A stretch of 64,000 nt of DNA from Paralithodes platypus (lineage: Eukaryota; Arthropoda; Malacostraca; Decapoda; Lithodidae). The translations under genes and the position numbers were made by a program. The stretch is from the NCBI GenBank assembly GCA_032716605.1, contig CM064495.1, positions 42,271,946-42,335,945 of the forward strand, written 5' to 3'. Under the pieces are notes generated by a model. It had not been told where the DNA came from and searched no databases. It was given only the letters and a program-made list of their open reading frames with translations. Position 1 is the stretch's first letter. Every line of letters starts with the position of its first letter. This document shows positions 1 through 11,000 of this stretch, piece by piece.

Positions 1-563
1 TATATCCTTAAAATGATATGTTTCTTAACACCACATAACCTTTAAAAATTGTAATATAATATATACAGTATAGTCATAAAAGCTAAAATTAATTTGTTAA
101 TAGCCTGAAAAACTAAAATTTGTTGTTAAAGCTTTGAATATTTGACAACACCGCACAGGGCGAGGGACTCCACCTTGTAGCTCATTTCATAGGAGGATGA
201 CTATACCCTATTTCTTTTTACTGCTTTCAGCATTCTTACAACCCTCTTCCCTTGTTGCATTTTTTGAGAATGGATCTATTGGTACAGTATTTTGTCTTGG
301 TAGCCCTTGGACCAAGCATGGCTGCCTGTTTGTGCTATATTATAAGCTGTGTGAGGATGTGGGAGGGTATAATTGCAGGTGAAGGTAACACTGATGTCAT
401 ACATAGCACAAAATCAAATTTAACAGTGCATTGAAGCAGGGCTGTGTGTATTATCAAGTTTGCCTGTTGATCACGTTTGTGTTTTCCCAAACCGGCCTAT
501 GTATCGGCGCTATATCCCGAGTCAGACCGATAGTGACAACATCATCCCCCGCCCCTTTTGGCC

Positions 564-1001
564 TTGAACCCGTCCAGCCCAGGCTAGTTTTGTAATGTTT
601 GTTCACCAGAACCCGGCCGGTTTTCAAAAAATGGTTTTATTCCAGAAACAATAGCGAATGGGTTAGGAATGAAGGAAAAACCCACGAAAAACCGCTCAAA
701 AAGCTTAAAGAATGGTCCTACAGAGCCCCCGAAAACGTATTTTACAAGAGTAAAAAATTGAAGGCAATTACCCCAAAAAACCAGGTTATTGCGCGCTCAT
801 GCGCACGCACGTGGACTTTGAGAGTTTTCAACCATCGGCACGGTTGCGTGGGATACGTACACAGTTCCCATACAAATCTGAGCCCTCTTGAGTGGCTACA
901 CCTGAGGTTACGGTCGGCGCAATTAGGGTGACGCGCCAGGCGCGTCTCTGGGGCTGTGCGTTACATACATCGCCGACGCGCGCTGGGGCTGTACGGGTTA
1001 A
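564..1001 (+). mobile_element. TTAA-flanked MITE, family A copy 1
   Basis: About 438 bp, nearly identical in its body to 3041-3486 and 52571-53010. The left end is degenerate (TTGAACCCGTCCAGCCC) and the right end is GGGGCTGTACGGG then TTAA. Ends starting CCC beside TTAA are typical of piggyBac-group elements. No transposase is present. Confidence 0.75.
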
Positions 1002-1728
1002 AACAGAAATATCTTAGGCCCATATGGATTTGTTATGCTATTTTATAGCAAAAATAATAGCAAAACAAAGTTTGTTTGTTGTTGTTGTTGCTGTTTCCCA
1101 GGCTGTCTGGCCGAGCAGCCCCAAGGTCCCGAGCAAGGCCATAACCGAGCGCCAACAAAACCCTCCCTGCTTACCACTAATAAAGCTCAGGTGACCGAAG
1201 CCACTCCAAGGCGGGAAGCTGAGGAGGGTGCGGAAACGCCGGGGAAACCAAAGCCCCACTCAAGGCCCAATTATGAAGGGAAAGTTGAGGAGCAAAGGAA
1301 AAAATGTGACGCTTTGGCTCCCAATCTGTCAACCTCTATGGTTAGCAGTAGGGAGGTCAATCCACGGAAGAGACACCGTCACTTCAGATCTAGAAAATAT
1401 ATAAGTAAAAGGAACAGTCAGAATAAGCTATGGGTATGGCAGAGATCGCTCAGCTCTCACTCTGATAGACCAGCCCATCAACACACAAAGTACAGTACAG
1501 TACATGGGCATTATTTACCGGTAATCGGTATCATATTAACATGCTTTGAAGATTGAAAAACAAACAGAAGTTATATTGGTCGAGTTATGCCTTTTAATGT
1601 ACATAAGGGTTATTACGTAGAGATACCCAGTGTTTCTGTAAGAGAGCCTTAATTAGGCCATTATTTATGCCTTTTCCGTTCATCTCATCTATTCTGTACT
1701 AGTCTCCAGTTTTCTCACTTAAATTTGA
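1002..1728. repeat. Repeat-like intronic sequence of NOP53
   Basis: The segment near 1077-1145 (GTTGTTGTTG, then CTGGCCGAGCAGCCCC) has a diverged relative at 50738-50815, so it is dispersed. An open frame at 1035-1556 has no recognisable domain and is probably fortuitous. I see no NOP53 exon here. Confidence 0.4.
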
Positions 1729-1841
1729 GCAACCTTTCGCGGCGATAATCGCACGCTCTCAAGTCACAACCGAAAACGGTAAAATTAGAAGCAAACATAA
1801 CAGTCGTGAACCAGAGCATGCAAATTGCTGCGAAAGGTTGC
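1729..1841. mobile_element. Hairpin MITE beside NOP53 exon 2
   Basis: Inverted termini GCAACCTTTCGCGGCGATA and TTGCTGCGAAAGGTTGC (TIR about 20 bp, few mismatches) are flanked on both sides by TTGA (1725-1728, 1842-1845). This is a 113-bp non-autonomous element; the superfamily is not clear. Confidence 0.6.
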
Positions 1842-1929
1842 TTGAATAAAAAAAAAAAAAAATCTGCATTCACTTATCTTCTTTCAGACTCTCCAATAAC
1901 TCCACCACCTCTCACAATTCCCCCCTTAC

Positions 1930-2024
1930 CTTTTTTACTTTCCTTCTTTGTAGAACGAGTTTGAACTTCGTTACCAAGATCAAGGAACATCAACTCCTTA
2001 TCTTCCTTTTCTTCCAATGGACCC
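1930..2024 (-). CDS. NOP53: NOP53 coding exon 2
   Basis: A 95-nt exon with a TTCTTTTCACAG acceptor (read on minus) and an AAAAAAG|GTAAGG donor. One base completes the glycine codon left by exon 1, then 31 codons read GPLEEKEDKELMFLDLGNEV and on to TRSTKKESKK, leaving phase 1. A hairpin MITE lies about 90 bp beyond the donor. The next exon is not recognisable in 1-1900. Confidence 0.8.
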
Positions 2025-5000
2025 CTGTGAAAAGAAAAGAACATTATTGTGTGGTACCTACATAGTTCAGGACTGTATCAACATAAGCATAAGTAAAAGC
2101 TATAAAACTAAATGGTATTTAGCCTATTTACGATACAGCCTATTACACAATAAGGATATTGCAAAGATCATATTAATATTTGTTTAAACCTGACTTTCAG
2201 CACCAACAGTGATTTTAGTATTTTTGTTTTATCTTCAGATATACAGTAGTGTTGCAGTAGCCTATAATGATTTGGAGCAGAAATTAGGGTAACATTCAAG
2301 ACAGCTAGAGCCGCCTTATTTACCAAGTTTTCTTTACATTTTTTTCAAGTAATATACTGTAATGTTAAATTGTTGCTTTTCATGGTTTGAGTGGAGGATT
2401 TGCATTAACTTACCCATTATTCATTAATCTGAAGATACGGCGTCAAATGGCGCTATTTATTGGGTGAATCGCGCTTTTACAGTAGGTAAGGGAAATTGTG
2501 GGATAATTGGATACACGATGGGTTGAAGGGGGGCGCATCCGGCTGTTGTAAAGGCCAAGCTTCCCGCCAAACAACTGAACTGAACTTCGTTCAGATATAG
2601 TACATACCGGTACAAGTACATACATACAAGTTTTAAGAACGTTTTGTCCACATAGAATGTTGTTACAGTCTCACGTCCTAATGTAACAAGTAACTGTTTT
2701 CAAGACTGTTACTTATTTGAATAAGTAACAGCTGTTTATTCAAATAAGTAAGTCTTGAAAACAGTTACCTGTTACATTTAGGACGTGAGACTGTCACTGT
2801 AACCACATTCTTTCGTATTGGAATAAGTAACAAGTAACTGGGTATATCTACAGTTATACTGTACTACCCCCCACCACCTCCCCCCTTCAAAACACACCTT
2901 TTAGCATGTTTTTTGGATGGTTCAGCAGACGCGGAAACTGGAAAAAAACGTATTTTGATAAAAATGTATCACCAACCAGATACGAGTTTTTCAGGTAATT
3001 TATTGTTGTTTTTTATTTTTCATTTGATATACAGTGTTGTTTAACCCGTGGAACCCCGGCTAGTTTTGTAATGTTTGTTCACCAGAACCCGGCCGGTTTT
3101 CAAAAAATTGTTTTATTCCAGAAACAATAGCGAATGGGTTAGGAATGAAGGAAAAACCACGAAAAACCGCTCAAAAAGCTTAAAGAATGGTCCTACAGAG
3201 CCCCCGAAAACGTATTTTACAAGAGTAAAAAATTGAAGGCAATTACCCCAAAAAACCAGGTTATTGCGCGCTCATGCGCACGCACGTGGACTTTGAGAGT
3301 TTTCAACCATCGGCACGGTTGCGTGGGATACGTACACAGTTCCCATACAAATCTGAGCCCTCTTGAGTGGCTACACCTGAGGTTACGGTCGGCGCAATTA
3401 GGGTGACGCGCCAGACGCGTCTCTGGGGCTGTGCGTTACATACATCGCCGACGCGTCAGACGCGTCGCTGGGGCTGTACGGGTTAATACCGAGGACCGTC
3501 CTATTTTAGTATTTTTAACATTAGCCTAACCTAACCTAACCGAAAACTAACTTGTCTCCGCGACGGTCTAAACCCAGCTCACGTTCCCTGTTTATGGGTG
3601 CGCGACGGTCTAAACCCAGCTCACGTTCCCTGTTTATGGGTTCGTGAAGGTTTGTAATACACTACTTCAATGTATCTATTTCAAGTCAAAAATACATTTC
3701 CGCACATCATCAACTCTTTTAAGTATCTGGGCAGTGTGTTGAGTAAAGATGGGACTATGGATGAAGAAGTGCGGGAGAGGGTACAACAGGGGAAGAGGGT
3801 TGTAGGAACACTAAAAGCAGTAACAAGAAATAGAGTGGTCAGTATGGAAGTGAAGAAGTCCTTGCATGACAGTGTGGTAATCCCGACACGGACTTACGGA
3901 AGCGAAGCATGGACGTTGGTTGAGAGACTCAGACCAAGAGTGAGAGCAGTGGAAATGAATTACTTAAGGAGTGCGTGCGGAGTTACATGGAGGGATAGAC
4001 AGACTAATGAGGAAGTAAGAAGGAGGTGTGGTGTGGAGGTAGATGTGCTGGAAAGTGTGAAAAGGAACAACTTGAGATGGTTCAGCCATATGGAACGTAT
4101 GGAAAGCGAGAGAATGACTAAGAGGGTGTATGAGAGCGAGGTGGAGGGACAGAGAGGTGGAAGGATGGAGTGAGGAAGTACTGTACATGAACGAAGGCGG
4201 TGCTGGTTGGGGGGAGGGGCGTCGACTGACTGGGGACAGAGGTGCATGGGGGCAGTTCATTCGTGGCCACCCCTTCGGGGATCGCGGCGTCAGGCAATAG
4301 ATAGATCAAACCATACTAAGTCTACTACTAATAATATTAACCCATTAGTACCAACAGAATAGCGACAAAATAGGGGTAGTATAACTGTAGATTTATCAGT
4401 AAATGTTATTTATTTGAATAGCCTAAGTAACAAGTACCGGTAACTGTTTTCAAGAGTCAAGACACGGTTACTTATTCGAATAAGTAACTGTTACTTATTG
4501 GAACAAGTAACAAGTAGGCTAGGCCTAACTGTTTTCAAGACTGTTACTTATTCAAATAAGTAACTGTTACTTATTGGAATAAGTAACAAGTAACTGTTTC
4601 CAAGACTGTTACTTAAGCCGGTATTCACACGAGAGCTTTTATAGTCAACATTCCATGATCAACATTTTTCTGGCAATATTTCTGGAATATTTTTCTATCT
4701 ATTTTGCACTAGACTGATGATAGATGAATTTAGGCAACCAAAATATTATATATGTTGACCACATAAGCTGCCAGACCAGTGTTGAGGTAAATGTTGAGTA
4801 GCTACAAACCTACTAAAATCTACCATATGCCGCTCACCTTCCTTCATGATCTCCCTCCTCATCTCCGACATCAGCCCTTGCTTGACTTTGCCTCTCCTGT
4901 TTGGAATACTGGATTTCAAGGCGATCTTAATCTTCTAGAGTCTGTTCAACTTCGATGGACGAAACAAGTAACCAACCACTCAAGTCTCACTTATCATGAC

Positions 5001-8000
5001 CGTCTCTCTACCTTAAACCTGTTTTCAATCGAAGGCAGATTGTTGAGGACCGACCTTATTCAGTTACAAAATATTCCATAATCTCTCGCCCATTAAACCC
5101 CATGACCTGTTCACTATGTCACCCCACCAAGGAGTAAGAGGTCATAAATTAAAATGTAAAACTTGCAAACTAAACAAACCAAAATTGGGACAAGGACAAT
5201 ATAAAGTCAAATTAAATTATCAAAATTGCTATGTGGAAACAACGCTTACTAAAATGAAAATTATTAAATAAAAGAACGACTTTGTTCCCCACACAGAAAC
5301 CGAAGCAAGAAAAAGGTTTTTCTCCTGTCGTATAATCCATCAGTGGAACTCCCTACCAGCTGAAATAGTTGATTCCCCCTCCCTTGCTCAATTCAAATCT
5401 AAATTGACCCAACACCTCCACAACTCACTCTTCAACCCATAAAATCCCCTTTCCCATTTTTTAGCAACATCTCAATCCCTGATAAACTACCCCATCATAT
5501 TATTGGTCCGACACACACTACCAGTCACCCCATTGTCAAGCATCACCAGTACATTTAAATGTTGCATCTGACTGGCGTGTCATGCTATCTCCAGGGCTGC
5601 CTAACCCTTAGCCTGTCATGCGCTACCGATTGGCGGCCCTACCAGGTGAGTAAACCAGGTGAAAAAGCGCTCGTGTGATACCGGCTTTATTCAAATAAAT
5701 AACTGTTACTTATTTGAATACATACATACATACATAAAATTTTAAGACTGAGTGTTCCACACATCAGTGCAGTTTCAGTCTCTTGTCCTAATGGCGGCAT
5801 TCCAGGCAACCCTGTTAAGGGCTGCTTCACTTGTCAAGTTCTTGGATTTGAGATCGGCGCGTATAGTCCGATCCCAGGTCTTCCTCGGTCCACCCCTTGG
5901 TGCAGCTCCCTCCACAATCACAGACCTGCATTTTTTCACCCAATTTTGTTCATCCATTCTCTTCACATGTCCATACCATCCCAGTCTACTTGTACGCATC
6001 ACCTCGCTAATACTCTTTATACCTAAACGTCTCCTCAGCTCAACATTTGTTATTCTATCCTGTAGCCTGGCCCCACACATCCATCTCACCATTCTCATCT
6101 CATTACGCTCCATTCTGTTGACATCCTCTACTTTAACGGCCCATGTTTCTGAGGCATACGTCATTGCACTTCTAACACATGAGGCATACACCTTTCCCTT
6201 CAGGGGGAGAGGCATTCTTTTCATGGTCAGGATTGGCATCAATTCTCTGAATTTCCCCCAGCCACACCTAATTCTAGCAACAGTGGCAGCCTCGGCCCCA
6301 CCACCGGCAGAGATGGTATCTCCTAGGTAACATAACTTGTTCACCAGCTCCAAAGATTCATTTCCAAAATTCACAGCCACAGGATCATCACTTAACACAA
6401 GCTCGCCTTTGCACACTACGCACTCAAATTTCTCTATTTCTGACTTATCCTTCGGCAGGGGCCCCTTTATTCTACTACAGCGCTTACTCCCATGGTGTAC
6501 CCAACATCGACAGATGCTCCATTGAATTGAGTTAACGCCCACTCCCTTTCCACACACTGCACATGGGTATGCACCGCTCTTTTCCACATTGCCTCGTCTC
6601 AATCTACAATGCATAACCTTGGTTTTGTTAATATTGACTCTTAAACCCTTGCTCGCCATGCCCTCTCTCCACTCTCTGAATTTGGCCTCAGCATCCTGCA
6701 TACTGTCAGCTATTAGGACTAAATCGTCTGCATAAAACAGTTCCAACGGGAGTCCGCCTCTAAAAACTCTAGACAGCGCCTCCAAGACCATAATAAAGAG
6801 GGTGGGGCTTAACACTGAACCCTGATGGACTCCAACACAGACTGCGAACTCATCACTCAGTACACCCTTCACCCTCACCGAACTTCGCGAATCCTCATAC
6901 ATCTTCATTATCACACGCACCAGCCACTCTTCCACACCAAGTTTCCTCATAGCCCACTGCACAACATCTCTAGGTACCCTATCAAAGGCCTTCTCCAGGT
7001 CCACAAACACAAAGTAAAGATCCCTGCCTTTTAGTAAGTATCTTTCCTGTATCTGCCTGACTATGAAGATAGCATCGGTTGTACCACGTCCTGGCATAAA
7101 ACCAAACTGCATATCATCAATAGAGATGCTTTGCCTGATCAAACCCTCAACGACTCTCTCACAGACCTTCATGATTTGGTCAAGCATTTTCAGGCCCCTA
7201 TAATTTCCTCTATCTAGCGCATCCCCTTTTCCTTTGTATATATTTACTATTACACTTTTGAGACAATCCTCTGGGATTTCTCATCTTTAATAATGGTGTT
7301 TATCACTCAGTGACTAAGTTTACACCAATCTCCCCTGAGGCTTTTATCATCTCAGCAACAATGTCGGAGCAACCTGGAGCTTTACCGTCCTTCATTTTAT
7401 TGATTGCGTCGCTCACTACAGCTGGTGCTATCAAAGGAGGGGGCCCAGATATTGGTTTTTCAATACTAAGCTGTTCCTTATCCCATTCAAACTCTACATT
7501 TAGCAATCGTTCATAGTGTACCTTCCATGCTTCTCTGATTTCATTTTCTGCATACACAATCTTCCCATTATCATCTCTAACACACTGTTCACCTATAATA
7601 TCCCTACTGTCATTTTTAACTCGCCTAGCTAGGTTGAAGATCCCATTGGGATTGTCAGTGTTACACACTTGTTCGAGGACCAGGTCCTTAATGCGATTTT
7701 TAGCATTGTAAATAACTCTTTTGGCAGTTCGTTTAGCTGCCTGGTATTCCTCCCTGCTGCCTCCTTTCTTCCATGCTTTGAAGCATCTCCTTTTCTCTTT
7801 CACAGCATGTTCTACCTCATCGTTCCACCACCAAGAGGTCTTATTCCTGGGGTGACCCTTTGTTTTCCCACAGACTTTGTCAGTGGCAGCGATAAGGCTA
7901 TGCTTAAGAAAGTTCCATTGGCTATTTACATCGTTAGGCCTAGCTTCCTTATTTCTATTCATTTCCTCCAGTTCATTATGAAACCTATCCCTAACTTCCT

Positions 8001-11000
8001 TGTCCTTCAGCAGCCACACTTTCCTTTTGGGTATGTAAACCTTCTTGCGCTTAGGATCTCTGTATAAGCTCATGTCGCACACAAGTAGCTTATGCTGGGG
8101 GATACATTCTTCGCTCGGGATGACCTTTACATCTCGAACTAGTTTCCAGCCTTTCCTGTTAACCAAGAAGTAATCTATCTGGCTGCTGGAGACCCCAGAG
8201 TTATATGTGATCAGGTGGCTCTGTCTTTTCTTGAACTTTGTGTTACACACAACCATGTTGAGTGCAACGCAGGACTCCAATATATATTCGCCTTCTAGAT
8301 TTCTCCTTCCGTAACCATTTCCTCCATGTACCCCCTCGTATCCATCTGCAGATGCTCCCACGTGACCATTGAGGTCCCCCCCACGATGTTATTTCGTTCT
8401 CCGAGAGGCCTGAAATGACACTGACGGTGTCATTCCAGAAGTCCTCTTTTATCTCTTTCTGTAAACCAGCCTGTGGAGCATATGCAGATATCACATTCAG
8501 AATTCTTTCACCAACTTTCAACTTCAAAACAATCAGCATTTCACTAACTCTCGTAATCTGAAGCACACTTTCCGCCAGCTCTTCAGCCACCAGAACACCC
8601 ACTCCTCCTTTCGCTTTATCAGTCTCCACACCCATCCAGTATATCCTATATCTTTTCCTCCTTCCGACAATCCACTGTACCCCATGCCTCTTCCAGAGTG
8701 TTTCCTGGGTACAGCAGACGTCCACTCGCCTCCTCTCACACATCTCAGCCACTTCATTCGCACGCAGATTCAAACTACCAACATTCACACTAGCAAGCCT
8801 GAGTTTGTGGGGGGCATTTGTCATTGTCCTGTGCGGTTTTGTTTCATCGGACTTACGTTTATTTTCTTTGATTTTAGTCATAGTTAGGTAGGTTTGGCTG
8901 GCAGATGGGCATCACCCCCCCCCCCCCCCCACCCCCCCCCCCCCCCCCCCCAGAAAACACCGGCTCCAGTCTACCCCGGGACCATTCCCAGCACCATCCC
9001 CCAAGTGATTACAAGGGGGTAGGATCCAGTGGCCTCGGTACGCCCCACCAGAACCAGCCGCAGGGACGCACCCCGTGCGCGTACACGGCACTACGACTGG
9101 CCTGGTATTTTTCGCCAAATGACAGGGCAGCCTCCTGGAGCGCTACCACCAGGTTCGGGCCCCTATACTATTGGGCGGAAAGTCCAGTCCGGGGAAACAC
9201 TACGTACTGTACCCTCTGGATCCATTTCGTCCAGGTTGGGCCCAGGGCGCCAGGGCCGGGTCCAGAGGGAGCGACACCCACTGCCAGTGTGCCGCCATTA
9301 GGCAACTTGGAGCAAGTACAATGAAGCCCTGTCACAGCACTATCATATAGAGACAATGCCAGCGCCAATAACAAGGCTTCCTAGGCCTATTGGAGAAAAA
9401 TAAGTCCAATCTATTGTTACTTATTTTCCCTAATAAACTGTTACTTATAACATGCACTAGTAACCTTCAATACTTTATTTATTAGGGAAAATAGGCACCA
9501 ATAAACTCGCCATATTTTTCTCGTTATAGTCCGCATGGAGGAATTTCGTTATCGACACTTGAAAAAACCCGATTAGGCATAGCCTACACCGAAAAATAAC
9601 ACCAAATAAATGTCGTGAGCATTGCTCACAATGAATCCTTCGACCTGACTCTCCTTCTTCTTCTTGTTTTGAACGATAGGGTGGGTGCGATTCACCCAAT
9701 AAATGTCGTGAGCGTTACTCACAATAACGAAATAGGCTACCGGCAACCTGTTTTTGCCCCCTTACTGATCTAGGCTACATATATGAGGATGACAATAAAT
9801 CAAGGGGGGGGTGAGGCCTCGACCCATCGTGTATCCAATATACCCAACAATTTCCCTTATCTACGGTACTGTAAAAGCGCGATTCACCCAATAAATGGCG
9901 CAATTTGACGCTGTATCTTCAGATTGATTATCTAATAGGCCTAGGCCTAGGTTACACTTTGTTACACTTTGTTGTATTCCGTCCGTTAGTGACACAGTTG
10001 AGCTGGGGCTCCACTGCGACCAGGCAGCTCCCTTTCTTCCACTCTCCATTCCAGAAGTCGGTTGGAGTTGGTGCTGGGGTATCCTGGTGTTGGTGGCCGG
10101 TCCGGTATTTTGGCCAGCCACATGTCCAAGTGTTTCTTGAAGGTGTCTGGAGACACCCCGGTCATGTTCCTGAGAGGGGCTGGTATACAGTTGAACAGTC
10201 TGGTTCCATTGTATGTAAAGCTGTGATGGATCAGGGATTTGATTTTTTTTGTTGATCCCGGCGTAGTCCTCACATAGCACAGCCTCCCTCGCCTTTGGTG
10301 TCGAGTCTCTTGGATGTTTGGATTTGGTACCTTTTTTTCCAAAATCTTCCAGACGTAGATGATGATGTATCTCTCCCTACGTCTTTGAAGTGAGTACAGC
10401 TGCAGCTCCTTGAGTCTCTCCCAGTAGTTAAAGTGTTGAAACCCATGGATTTTACTGGTGAATGTCCTCTGGGTGGCTTCAATTTCTGTTATTTCTCCTA
10501 CTTTTTGGGGAGACCAGAGCTGAGAGCAGTACTCCAGTCGTGGTAGGACCAGTGACTTCCACAGTGTTAACATACACCTCTCATTTCTTGTGTGGAAGGT
10601 TCTCAGGATCTAGCCTGCTATTTGTTTTGCTGTTGTTGTGGCTTTGGTAATATGCTGGGAAAAAGTGGCGTCACTGCTCATATTTACTCCCAAGTCCTTC
10701 AGTTTGTCCTTGGCGATAATTTCTTGCTGTCCACTTTTGTAGTTGGTGTCGTTTGTTAGTGCTCTCTTGTTCCCGTACCTTAGAAGCTCGAACTTGTCTC
10801 CGTTTAGGGCCATGTTGTTTTCTTCTGCCCACTTCAGGATTTTGTCCAAGTCTTGTTGTAGTAGCTGTGCATCATGTTGTGAGGTGATTTTCTTCATGAG
10901 TCTGGTGTCGTCTGCAAACGATGAGGCTGTTGAGTGTTCCAGGTCCCTGTCGATGTCTCCTATCATGATGAGGAATAGGAGAGGTCCCAGTACTGATCCT

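Larger units (their letters stand above)
5722..8890 (-). mobile_element. RTE-like non-LTR retrotransposon type 1, near full length
   Basis: Known family plan: an AP endonuclease plus a reverse transcriptase that copies its RNA at a nicked target. Seen on minus: endonuclease (8881-8243, continued in 8361-7303) with TQETLW, ISAYAPQAG, SQIDYFLVNRKG and QHKLLVCDM. Then the RT (7187-5775) with LEKAFDRVPRDV, QGSVLSPTLF, FYADDLVLI and KLCYLGDTIS; and a C-terminal region with a Cys/His finger (about 6590-6390) and SRLGWYGHVKRMDEQNW. Two frameshifts (near 8390 in a G run, and between 7300 and 7190) inactivate it. The 3' end has an (ATGT)n-type tail at 5722-5737. It lies inside the NOP53 intron, in the same orientation as the gene. 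Confidence 0.85.

Noticed and set aside
1035..1556. Plus-strand 173-codon ORF
   Set aside because: Partly repeat sequence shared with 50738-50815, low complexity at its start, no domain and no splice context. Probably chance.
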